The notes under the pieces are model-generated. The model made no database searches and was not told the DNA's origin. It saw nothing but the letters and a program-made list of their open reading frames with translations. Source: Nonomuraea candida (GTDB lineage Bacteria; Actinomycetota; Actinomycetes; Streptosporangiales; Streptosporangiaceae). Taken from it: a stretch of 64,000 bases of DNA. The DNA lies in assembly GCF_000725485.1 (NCBI RefSeq), contig NZ_JOAG01000036.1, positions 1 to 64,000 on the forward strand, given 5' to 3'. A program made the position numbers and the translations under genes. Each line of letters starts with the position of its first letter. The first letter of the stretch is position 1. Of the stretch, positions 56,856-64,000 are shown in pieces.

Positions 56856-58118
56856 TCAGCGTCCGGGCGGCTCCGGCGGCGCGTCCGAGGCGCGGCGGCC
56901 GGACTCGGAGGCGGCCCAGGTGAAGACGCCCTTGGCCATGAGCGAGAGCTCGTTCGCCGCCCGGGCCGAGAAGACCTCCGCGCGGACGCGGTGCACGCCC
57001 GCGTCGTCGGGAGCCGCCAGGGCGGCCAGCTCCGCCAGATGCCCGGCCAGCCGCTCGTCGCCGTCGGACAGGGCCTTCAGCGCGGCGTCCGCGAGGGCCC
57101 CGGGACCGCCCGCCAGCCCGGCCACGGATCTGGCCAGCACCGCCTCGGGCGCCGGTTTGAGATGGGCGGGGTTGCCGTCGTACCAGCCGCCGTAGAGCCG
57201 CCACAGATTGCGTACGACGAACTCCGGCTCGTCATACCGCGCCCGGAGGTAGGGCCGGTCGGACAGGTGCGCCGGCGGGCGTACCGCGTGCACGATCTCG
57301 TCGAGCCGCGCGCCCGCGTTGAGCAGGCCGAGCGTCTGCGTGACGAGCGAGTCCAGCCACTCGGCCGTCTCCAGCAGCGCCTGCCGGATGCGGTCGCGGC
57401 CGAAGATCGGGGCGCCATGGCCGGGCAGCATGATCTCGGCGTCCATGGCCGCCATCCGGCGCAGGGCGTGCACCCATTCCCGGGGGTAACGCTGCGCCTT
57501 CTGCGGGTTGCCGCAGTTGGGCGTCACCCAGATGAACAGGTCGCCGGGCAGCAGCAGGCGGTGCTCGGGCACGTACCCGATGGTCGCGTCGTCCGTCTCG
57601 CCCTTGGCGTGGGACAGGTCGAAGGTGAGCGCGCCGCGCCGCACGGTGAGCGTGTCGGTGTAGGTGACGTCGGGGTGGCGGTAGGCGGTCGGCCAGCGCA
57701 GGCCGGGCGCCTGGAACTGGCGCTGGTTGATCACCGCGTTGTAGCCGCTGGTCAGCAGGTACCGCTCGAAGCGGTCGCCGACCGCCCGGTGGGCGTAGAC
57801 GGTGGCGCGCGGGCCCTCCTCCTCGAACGGCCCGGTGCCGAAGACGTGGTCGATGTGGCCGTGCGAGTAGAAGGCGGTGGTGAGCGGCGCCCGGGACCAG
57901 GCGCGGACGTCCTGGTGCAGCCGGCCGGCGGAGAAGGGGCTGCTGGTGTCGAAGAGCAGCAGCTCGCCCTCCGTCTCGAAGACGATCACGTTGCCGAACC
58001 CCGGCCACCAGCCCAACCCGTCGGTGATCGTGACGACGCCCTCGTCCTCCAGGCCGGCGTCGGCGATGCTGTCGTCGGACTCCCCGAGCCACACCCGCTC
58101 CGCGTACTCCTCAATCAT
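56856..58118 (-). CDS. MBL-fold hydrolase, alkylsulfatase-like
   Basis: A 420-residue metallo-beta-lactamase-fold enzyme with the zinc motif SHGHIDHVFG, later ligands in LSHAKGETDD and MLPGHGAPIFG, and a C-terminal alkylsulfatase dimerisation-type region (WRLYGGWYDGNPAHLKPAP). This matches the BDS1/SdsA-type alkylsulfatase group but without the signal peptide and the SCP2-like third domain of full-length members, so it may act on another ester. Confidence 0.87.
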   Translation of the reverse strand: MIEEYAERVWLGESDDSIADAGLEDEGVVTITDGLGWWPGFGNVIVFETEGELLLFDTSSPFSAGRLHQDVRAWSRAPLTTAFYSHGHIDHVFGTGPFEEEGPRATVYAHRAVGDRFERYLLTSGYNAVINQRQFQAPGLRWPTAYRHPDVTYTDTLTVRRGALTFDLSHAKGETDDATIGYVPEHRLLLPGDLFIWVTPNCGNPQKAQRYPREWVHALRRMAAMDAEIMLPGHGAPIFGRDRIRQALLETAEWLDSLVTQTLGLLNAGARLDEIVHAVRPPAHLSDRPYLRARYDEPEFVVRNLWRLYGGWYDGNPAHLKPAPEAVLARSVAGLAGGPGALADAALKALSDGDERLAGHLAELAALAAPDDAGVHRVRAEVFSARAANELSLMAKGVFTWAASESGRRASDAPPEPPGR

Positions 58119-58189
58119 GTGCCCACTCTGCTTCTAGAATCTCGTTCCAGCAAGTCATCACGGCAAGGTCACGTCTCGATCGCACCCCC

Positions 58190-58219
58190 TTGACGCGCGT
58201 CGGAGCCCCTCCGTACGTT
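58190..58219 (+). promoter_or_regulatory. Putative promoter of the sugar-importer operon
   Basis: TTGACG, 18 nt, TACGTT, ending 44 nt before the start of the binding-protein gene. The operator at 58233 would overlap the start of transcription. Confidence 0.5.
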
Positions 58220-58232
58220 GCGGGGCAAACGT

Positions 58233-58249
58233 TTAGGAAACTTTCCTAA
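58233..58249. promoter_or_regulatory. 17-bp perfect palindrome, sugar-regulator operator
   Basis: TTAGGAAACTTTCCTAA is perfectly symmetric around one C. AGGAAA/TTTCCT sites of this type are associated with ROK-family sugar repressors in front of actinobacterial sugar ABC operons. No ROK gene is in the window. Confidence 0.75.
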
Positions 58250-58262
58250 TCTAGGAGCCCTC

Positions 58263-59711
58263 ATGACCCACCCGGGTGAGATCACGCGGCGTCAGCTCTT
58301 AAGGCGGATCGGTATGACCGCGCTCGCCGCCGGCCCCGGCGCGGGCGTGCTGAGCGCCTGCGCCACCGCCGGCACGGGCGGAGGCGAGCCGGCGGCCACG
58401 CCGTCCACCTCGCTCCCGGCCTCGGCGGACCCGCGCAACCCGTTCGGCGTGGACGCCAAGAAGGCGCTGGAAGTGGTCATCTTCAGCGGCGCGTACGGCG
58501 ACGCGTACGCCAAGGAGGTGCACGAGGCGCTCTACAAGCAGGCCTTCCCCGGCGTCACCGTCACCCACACCGCCACCCAGGAGATCGGCACGCTGCTGCG
58601 CCCGCGCCTGGTCGGCGGCGACGCGCCCGACGTGATCAACAACTCCGGCCCCAAGTCGATGGACCTGGCCGCGCTGGCCGCCGAGGGCCACCTCGCCGAC
58701 CTGACCCCGCTGTTCGACGCGCCATCGGTCGACGACCCCGCCAAGAAGGTGCGCGACACCGTCACGCCGGCCGTGCTCGCCAACGCCCTGGTCACGGGCA
58801 AGAACCTGGTGCTGAACTACACCGTCTCCCACCGGGCGCTCTGGTACAACGCCAAGCTGTTCGCCGCCAAGGGCTGGAAGGTGCCGGCGACCTGGCAGGA
58901 GTTCACGGCGCTGGGGGAGACGGCCAAGAAGGAGGGCATCCTGCTCTTCGCCTACCCCGGGCAGAAGGGGCCGTACTACCAGCTCTGGAACGTGCTCTAC
59001 ACCGCCGCCAAGATCGGCGGCAACCAGGTCATCCTCGACATCGACAACCTGGTGGACAACGCCTGGACCGCCGAGCCGATGCAGCGGGCGGTCACCGTCT
59101 GGGTGGACGTCCAGACGAAATACGGCGACAAGGCGTACTTCGGCCTCGACCACACCCAGACCCAGATCAAGCAGCTCCAGAACAAGGTGCTGTTCTATCC
59201 CGTGGGCTCCTGGATCGAGAACGAGATGGTCAAGGACATCCCGGACGACTTCGAGTACGCCATCGCCCCCATCCCCGAGGTCACCGGCGCCGACAAGATG
59301 CCGTACGGCGCCATCCAGGTGGGCGTGGGCGAGAACTTCGTGGTCGCCGCCAAGGGCGAGAACCCGCAGGGCGGCCTGGAGTACCTGCGCATCATGCTCT
59401 CCAAGGAGGGCGCGCGCCGCTTCACGGAGAAGACCAAGAACGTCACCGTCGTCAACGGCGCCGCCGAGGGCGTGGACCTGCCCGCCGGCCTCCTGAGCGC
59501 GGCCAGGGCCCAGGACAAGGCGGGCCAGAACATCATCACCGAGGCGCGCTTCGAGGGCTGGTACAAGGAGCTGTTCGACTACGGCACCGAGCAGATCAAC
59601 GTGGTGATGGCCGGCCGGATCACACCCGCCGAGTTCTGCGCCCGGATGCAGAAGAAGGCCGACGACGTCAAGAAGGACGACGCGATCACCAAGCAGACGC
59701 GGAGCCAGTAG
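58263..59711 (+). CDS. Carbohydrate ABC transporter binding lipoprotein, NgcE-like
   Basis: A 482-residue binding protein. The N-terminus has a twin-arginine-like RRQLLRR followed by a hydrophobic stretch and lipobox LSAC (about residue 33), so it is probably a Tat-exported lipoprotein. The mature part resembles the NgcE N-acetylglucosamine/chitobiose-binding family (QLWNVLYTAAKIGGNQVILDID, YPVGSWIENEM, FRFTEKTKN-type end). TAGGAGCC precedes the ATG. First gene of the three-gene importer operon. Confidence 0.88.
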   Translation: MTHPGEITRRQLLRRIGMTALAAGPGAGVLSACATAGTGGGEPAATPSTSLPASADPRNPFGVDAKKALEVVIFSGAYGDAYAKEVHEALYKQAFPGVTVTHTATQEIGTLLRPRLVGGDAPDVINNSGPKSMDLAALAAEGHLADLTPLFDAPSVDDPAKKVRDTVTPAVLANALVTGKNLVLNYTVSHRALWYNAKLFAAKGWKVPATWQEFTALGETAKKEGILLFAYPGQKGPYYQLWNVLYTAAKIGGNQVILDIDNLVDNAWTAEPMQRAVTVWVDVQTKYGDKAYFGLDHTQTQIKQLQNKVLFYPVGSWIENEMVKDIPDDFEYAIAPIPEVTGADKMPYGAIQVGVGENFVVAAKGENPQGGLEYLRIMLSKEGARRFTEKTKNVTVVNGAAEGVDLPAGLLSAARAQDKAGQNIITEARFEGWYKELFDYGTEQINVVMAGRITPAEFCARMQKKADDVKKDDAITKQTRSQ

Positions 59712-59714
59712 CCG

Positions 59715-60629
59715 ATGGAGCGGTTGCGCAAGTACGGGTTCGTCGCCGGGTTCCTGGCCGTCCCCCTCACGCTCTACACGGTCTTCGTGATCAGCCCCTA
59801 CGCCCAGGCGTTCCAGCTCTCGCTGACGAGCTGGAACGGCTACAGCTCGATCGTGCGGTACGTGGGGCTGGACAACTTCGGCCGGCTGTTCGGTGACGAG
59901 GTCTTCTGGCGGGCCCTGCGCAACCACGGCATCCTGCTGCTGGCGCTGCCGCTCACCACGATCGTCATCGCGCTGTTCCTCGCCTTCCTGCTCAACCTCG
60001 GCGGCGGCACGCGCGGGGCCGGCATGCGCGGCGTCTGGGGGTCGGGGTTCTACCGGGTGGTGTTCTTCTTCCCCCAGGTCCTGGCCGTGGCCGTGGTCGG
60101 GGTGCTGTTCCAGGCCGTCTACCGGCCCGACGAGGACGGCGTCATCAACGGCGTGCTGGCCCGGTTCGGCGTCGCGCCGGTCGGCTGGCTCACCGAGCCG
60201 GACCTCGCCCTGTGGTCGATCATCGCGGTGATGGTCTGGCAGGCGGTCGGCTTCTACGTGGTGCTGTTCTCGGCGGGCATGGCGGCCATCCCCAAGGACT
60301 ACTTCGAGGCCGCCGCCCTGGACGGCGCCAACCGCGTCCGGCTGTTCTTCTCGATCACGCTGCCGCTGCTGCGCGACACCGTCCAGGTCGGCTGGATCTA
60401 CCTGGGCATCGCGGCCTTCGACGGGTTCGCGCTCATCCAGGTGCTGGCGGGGGAGAAGGGCGAGCCCGACGGGGCCACCACCATCCTGCCGATCACCATC
60501 TACAACACCGCCTTCTCCTACCAGAAGGTCGGGTACGCGTCCGCGATGGGCGTGGCGCTGTTCTTCCTCACCGTGACGTTCGCGGTGCTGACGTTGCGTA
60601 CGACCAGGCGCGAGAGGGTGGAGCTGTAG
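59715..60629 (+). CDS. Sugar ABC transporter permease, NgcF-like
   Basis: A 304-residue MalF-type permease with six helices and the EAA loop YFEAAALDGANRVRLFFSITLPLL that docks the ATPase. The start lies 3 nt after the binding-protein stop. It pairs with the next gene. Confidence 0.93.
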   Translation: MERLRKYGFVAGFLAVPLTLYTVFVISPYAQAFQLSLTSWNGYSSIVRYVGLDNFGRLFGDEVFWRALRNHGILLLALPLTTIVIALFLAFLLNLGGGTRGAGMRGVWGSGFYRVVFFFPQVLAVAVVGVLFQAVYRPDEDGVINGVLARFGVAPVGWLTEPDLALWSIIAVMVWQAVGFYVVLFSAGMAAIPKDYFEAAALDGANRVRLFFSITLPLLRDTVQVGWIYLGIAAFDGFALIQVLAGEKGEPDGATTILPITIYNTAFSYQKVGYASAMGVALFFLTVTFAVLTLRTTRRERVEL

Positions 60630-60631
60630 AG

Positions 60632-61501
60632 ATGGCCCCGCGGACAACGGCCCCCCGGCGCATGGACCGGCCCCGGCCGGGCGTGCTGAGCGGGCTCTCC
60701 CACGTGGCGCTGGCGGTCTGGGCCCTGCTGATCATCGTGCCGCTGCTGTGGACGTTCCTCGCCTCGTTCAAGAACAACACCGAGATCTTCGGCGACCCGC
60801 TGCAACTGCCGGGGGCGTTGCGGCTGGACTCCTGGGGCCGGGCCTGGGACAAGGCGCACATCGGGCAGTACATGCTCAACACCGTCATCGTCGTCTTCTT
60901 CGGCACGGCGGGCACCATGCTCTTCGGGTCGATGGCGGCGTACGTGCTGGCGCGCTACCGCTTCGTCGGCAGCAGGCTCGTCTACTACTACTTCGTGGCC
61001 GGCCTGGCCTTCCCGGTCTTCCTGGCGCTCGGGCCGCTGTTCTTCGTGGTCAGGCAGTTCGGGCTGCTCAACTCGCACGTGGGGCTGGTGCTGGTCTACA
61101 TCGCGTACTCGCTGCCGTTCACGGTGTTCTTCCTGGCGGCCTTCTTCCGCACGCTGCCGGCGGCCGTCGCCGAGGCGGCCCTGATCGACGGCGCCTCGCA
61201 CACCCGCACGTTCTTCCAGATCATGGTGCCGATGGCCAGGCCCGGCCTGGTCAGCATCACGATCTTCAACGTGCTCGGGCAGTGGAACCAGTATCTCCTG
61301 CCCCTCGTCCTCCTCGCCGGGGCCCCGGACAAGTGGGTGCTCACCCAGGGCATCGCCCGGATCTCCACCATGGCCGGCTATGAGGCGGACTGGCCGGGCC
61401 TGTTCGCGGCCCTGTCCATCACCATCCTCCCCGTCATGGTCGTCTACATCATCTTCCAGCGGCAGATCCAGTCGGGCCTCGGCTCCGGCGCCCTGAAGTG
61501 A
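60632..61501 (+). CDS. Sugar ABC transporter permease, NgcG-like
   Basis: A 289-residue MalG-type permease with six helices and an EAA loop (VAEAALIDGASHTRTFFQIMVPMA). It starts 2 nt after the upstream stop. No ATPase gene follows, as is usual for actinobacterial sugar importers that share the multitask ATPase MsiK encoded elsewhere. Confidence 0.93.
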   Translation: MAPRTTAPRRMDRPRPGVLSGLSHVALAVWALLIIVPLLWTFLASFKNNTEIFGDPLQLPGALRLDSWGRAWDKAHIGQYMLNTVIVVFFGTAGTMLFGSMAAYVLARYRFVGSRLVYYYFVAGLAFPVFLALGPLFFVVRQFGLLNSHVGLVLVYIAYSLPFTVFFLAAFFRTLPAAVAEAALIDGASHTRTFFQIMVPMARPGLVSITIFNVLGQWNQYLLPLVLLAGAPDKWVLTQGIARISTMAGYEADWPGLFAALSITILPVMVVYIIFQRQIQSGLGSGALK

Positions 61502-61652
61502 CCTTGCGTCGTCCGGCCCGGCTCCCGGCGGGGGCGCGGGGAAACGGGACACCCCAGGATGCGATGACCGTACGTATCGGGGCGGTCACTCGTTAGAGTG
61601 GGTGACCTCTCGGAGTCCTCATGCCGGAGGGACTCCAACCGTGGGGGGTCTC

Positions 61653-62210
61653 ATGCGCGTGCCCGCATCTCTGCTCGTCCTTCTGACCGCGCTGGCCGGA
61701 GGCTGCGCCGGCCCGCCGGCCCCGGTCCAGAACGTCAAGACCGCGCCCGACGAGACGATCAATCTCCACTCCGCCGGGGAGTTCACTGAGGGCGACACCG
61801 CGGCCATCGCCCACGACCGCAAGCTCGCCCCTCAGGGCGCGCAGGCCAGCGTCACCGTCGAGTCGGGCCGCGGGGAGACCCGCACCTCGCTGGTCGTGGA
61901 GGGCCTGCTGCCCGACCGCCGCTACGGCTCCCACCTGCACGCCAAGCCCTGCGGCAAGAAGCCGGCCGACTCGGGCCCGCACTACCAGCACCACCCGGGC
62001 CAGATCAATCCGCAGAGCGAGGTCTGGCTCGACTTCACCACCGACGGCGAGGGCGTGGGCCGCTCCAGCGCCCGCCAGAACTGGGTGCTGGAGCGTGACA
62101 AGCTGCCCGGCTCGCTCGTCATCCACGCCAAGCCCACCGTCACCTCCGGCCCCCAGGCTGGCCAGGCCGGCGACCGCGTCGCCTGCCTGACCCTGAAAGA
62201 GGACGCCTGA
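61653..62210 (+). CDS. SodC-like (Cu/Zn superoxide dismutase fold) lipoprotein
   Basis: A 185-residue lipoprotein with lipobox AGGC near residue 18. The SOD fold is shown by GSHLHAKPCGKKPADSGPHYQHH, VWLDFTTDGEG, LPGSLVIHAKP and the closing DRVACLTL. The copper His positions (H-x-H, a later H, VIHA) and the Cys pair are present, but the zinc loop is short and lacks a clear Asp ligand. It may be a copper-only or degenerate SOD on the outer face of the membrane. Confidence 0.85.
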   Translation: MRVPASLLVLLTALAGGCAGPPAPVQNVKTAPDETINLHSAGEFTEGDTAAIAHDRKLAPQGAQASVTVESGRGETRTSLVVEGLLPDRRYGSHLHAKPCGKKPADSGPHYQHHPGQINPQSEVWLDFTTDGEGVGRSSARQNWVLERDKLPGSLVIHAKPTVTSGPQAGQAGDRVACLTLKEDA

Positions 62211-62223
62211 GACCCCACGCCGT

Positions 62224-62273
62224 CCCGCCGGCGGCCAGGACCTCCCGCCTGGGGGCGGTCCTGGCCGGGCGGG
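62224..62273. terminator. Bidirectional terminator between SOD and pirin remnant
   Basis: A 10-bp core stem GGCCAGGACC/GGTCCTGGCC extends through CCCGCC/GGGCGG after a small bulge, with a 14-nt loop. The genes on each side converge on it. Confidence 0.8.
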
Positions 62274-62282
62274 AGAGCAGGG

Positions 62283-62775
62283 TCAGGCGTGCCCGGCGGG
62301 GATGGCGCCGAGCCGGCCCGCCTTGAAGTCCTCGAACGCCTGCACCAGCTCCGCCTTCGTGGAGACGGCCAACTGCCCGCCGTGCAGCGGGCGCCGCTCC
62401 TCGCCCACGGTCCCGCGCTGGCGGTCATCCACTGCGTGTCGCCGTTGGTGATCGTCCCGCCGCCGCCGTTGGAGTCGAGGTGGTGCATCACGCCGTCGAT
62501 CATGTACGTGACGGCCTCGAAGCCGCGGTGCGGATGCCAGGGCGTCCCCTTGGGCTCGCCCGCCGCGTAGTCGACCTCGCCCATCTGGTCATCATCACGA
62601 ACGGGTCGAGGTACTCGGGCTTGATGGCGGCCGGCGCCCGGCGCACCGGGAAGCCCTCGCCCTCGAAGCCGCTCGGCGCGGTCTCGACGGCGAGCACCTT
62701 GCGACCCGGCGTCCCGGCCGCCGGCTCGGGCAGGCGGGGGAGGGTGAGCGGGTTCTCAACGGTCACGGCGGGCAT
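62283..62775 (-). pseudogene. Pirin family gene, frameshifted and internally deleted
   Basis: The start is good (AAGGAG before ATG 62775) and the N-terminus is pirin-like through EYLDPFVMM. Near 62583 one G appears to be missing: expected MMDQMGEVDY reads MMTRWAR, while the next frame continues GEVDYAAGEPKGTPWHPHRGFEAVTYMIDG to GDTQWMTA. The middle of the protein is then missing and the end (VGEERRPLHGGQLAV, KAELVQAFEDFKAGRLGAIPA) is in another frame. At least one frameshift and one large deletion are therefore present. Confidence 0.88.
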
Positions 62776-62897
62776 GTCGCGCTCCTTGCAGCGGAATCTG
62801 CCCGCCACAACCCGATTTATTTTCAACTATTCCACCCGCTGAAACGAACCAGGCCCACCGGCCCGGCAGGCCGGGCGGCGGAGCGGGAGCGGGCGGC

Positions 62898-64000
62898 TCA
62901 TTCCCCGTGGTAGAGCCGATCGAGGTCCACGAGCTGGATCCGGCCGCCGCTCCCGTCCGCGGCCTCCCGGAGCGGCGGCATGAAGCCCGCGCCGCTGAAC
63001 AACGTGATGACGTTCGGCGCCCGGCCCTGGGCCCGCAGCACCGCCGCGATCCGCTCCATCCGTTCGAGGTGGGCCATGCCGATCGTGTCGCCCCACTTCG
63101 CCTCGCCGATGGCCAGGACCTCGCCGTCGGCGCCCATGGAGACGAGGTCCACCTCGTGGCCGGTCCGGGAGCCGGTGTCGTGCACCACCCCGGACAGCAC
63201 CTGCACGGCCATGCCGCCGAGCGTTTCGTCGGCGGCGAAGGAATGCGCCCAGGTCCTGCACATGTGCTCGAAGACCGGTCCCGCCACGGCGCTGCGGAAG
63301 CGCGGTTGCGCGGCCTCCCACAGGCGGGCGGTCCGGCCCGGCCGCACCTGTTCGAGCTGGGCGTACACCGGCCTCATGACCGAGTGGTAGAAGCGGACCA
63401 GCGGCTCGGTGATGCGGTAGGCCGAGCGGTTGCGCCGGAACGCGTCCGGCTCGACGGTCAGCAGCCCGGCGTCGGCCAGGACGGTCAGGTGGTGGGAGAT
63501 GTCGGTCGCCTTGCGCTCGATCCTGCTCGCGATGGAGCCCCGGGTGCAGTTGCCTTCCGCGACCGCGGCCAGGACCGTGTGGTAGAGCCCGGTGTTGGTG
63601 AGCGTCGGATCCTCCGCCAGCAGGGCTCTGACCTCGCGGAACAGCGGGCTGGCGGGGCTGAGGACGTGCTCGATGACCCAGTCGTCGAAGTCCTCCCGCC
63701 GTGCCGGGGCGGCTCCGCGCAGGAACTCCGACTTGTACGCGAGCGTCCCTCCCACGATCAGGTACACCATCGCGGCGAGCCGGAGATCGTCCAGCCCCCA
63801 GAACTCGCGCGCCGCGCGATAGTCGAACGTCGGCACGATCAGCTCCAGGGAAGCCCGGCCACGCAGCGGGGCGCTGCCCATCAGGAGATTACCCATGAAG
63901 GAGATCGACGAGCCGCACAGCAAGATCCGCGCCCTGGACTCGACCCGTTCCCTTCGCCTGGGCGACAGGGCCCGCTGCACCAGCGACGGCAGCTCCGGCG
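62898..64000 (-). CDS. AAA ATPase with DUF234 nuclease-like domain, partial
   Basis: The 5' end lies beyond the right edge; about 367 codons are visible. The segment ILLCGSSISFMGNLLMGSAPLRGR is characteristic of the archaeal-type ATPase family. A winged-helix (GSIASRIERKATDISHHLTVLADAGLL) and a C-terminal DUF234 domain with EVDLVSMGADGEVLAIGEAKWG, a PD-(D/E)xK-like core, follow. The N-terminal P-loop should be outside the window. Functions are poorly known; the nuclease-like tail suggests DNA or defence roles, which is an inference. Confidence 0.88.
   Translation of the reverse strand, partial: PELPSLVQRALSPRRRERVESRARILLCGSSISFMGNLLMGSAPLRGRASLELIVPTFDYRAAREFWGLDDLRLAAMVYLIVGGTLAYKSEFLRGAAPARREDFDDWVIEHVLSPASPLFREVRALLAEDPTLTNTGLYHTVLAAVAEGNCTRGSIASRIERKATDISHHLTVLADAGLLTVEPDAFRRNRSAYRITEPLVRFYHSVMRPVYAQLEQVRPGRTARLWEAAQPRFRSAVAGPVFEHMCRTWAHSFAADETLGGMAVQVLSGVVHDTGSRTGHEVDLVSMGADGEVLAIGEAKWGDTIGMAHLERMERIAAVLRAQGRAPNVITLFSGAGFMPPLREAADGSGGRIQLVDLDRLYHGE

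Noticed and set aside
58299..60647. Very long open frame opposite the sugar-importer genes
   Set aside because: Composition is Arg/His/Gly/Val-rich without domains, and it lies antisense to clear ABC genes; an effect of high GC in the third codon position.

Overview
The window is high-GC, densely coded DNA from a filamentous actinobacterium. The gene families point to Streptosporangiales (a Nonomuraea-like organism), although no species marker is present. Supporting families are a DUF574-type SAM methyltransferase, an F420-dependent oxidoreductase, DUF5302, DUF6458 and GPGG small proteins, ANTAR and SpoIIE regulators, a c-di-AMP riboswitch in front of a cell-wall gene, and many GTG starts. 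It reads as chromosome: one tRNA gene (Lys, CTT), no phage or IS element, no CRISPR array and no rRNA.

Layout. 0-5 kb: a membrane-anchored hypothetical protein, a giant pseudokinase/STAND-like/WD40 membrane protein, a GNAT acetyltransferase and a small P-loop kinase. 5.6-16 kb: a block of stress-type genes (DUF6458, ChaB, transketolase, SDR, topoisomerase IB, BON protein, metallophosphoesterase, ANTAR-PAS-SpoIIE phosphatase, GPGG protein, F420 enzyme, DUF1360, nucleotidyltransferase), several with a GNNT-N15-GGGTAG promoter typical of actinobacterial general-stress sigma factors. The PRC-barrel gene at 21.8 kb and the VOC gene at 38.4 kb carry the same signature. 16-25.7 kb: SecA2, two DMT exporters, a DUF574 methyltransferase, acyltransferase-3, a VOC protein, and an FAD monooxygenase divergent from its TetR regulator over three phased palindromes. 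25.8-28.9 kb: a second GNAT plus pseudokinase/WD40 pair. 29-33 kb: a three-gene acyl-CoA dehydrogenase operon and a TetR regulator, each preceded by nearly the same operator. 33-38.5 kb: NERD protein, VWA/MoxR pair, tRNA-Lys, RidA, a 20-bp minisatellite and small genes. 38.5-39.1 kb: gene wreckage.

39-45 kb: an OmpR-type two-component system divergent from a lipoprotein, HlyD-like adaptor and MacB-type ABC exporter operon whose permease gene start has been triplicated. 45-52 kb: STAS antagonist, VOC protein, degenerate MreB-like protein, DUF5302, riboswitch-controlled RlpA-like protein, alpha/beta hydrolase, DUF4032 and DUF885. 52.4-55.9 kb: a divergent TetR/class II aldolase versus PfkB kinase/class III aminotransferase locus that looks like an uncharacterised catabolic route. 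56-64 kb: LysE exporter, alkylsulfatase-like MBL protein, an NgcEFG-type sugar importer lacking its ATPase, a SodC-like lipoprotein, a broken pirin gene, and an ATPase running off the right edge.

The most unusual material is the repeated GNAT / pseudokinase-STAND-WD40 pair. In both copies a catalytically dead kinase fold sits where a STAND NTPase is normally found, directly ahead of the STAND-type helical segment, a transmembrane helix and a beta-propeller. Next are the stress promoter set, the TetR operator pairs, and the triplicated permease start that created a coupled leader ORF.
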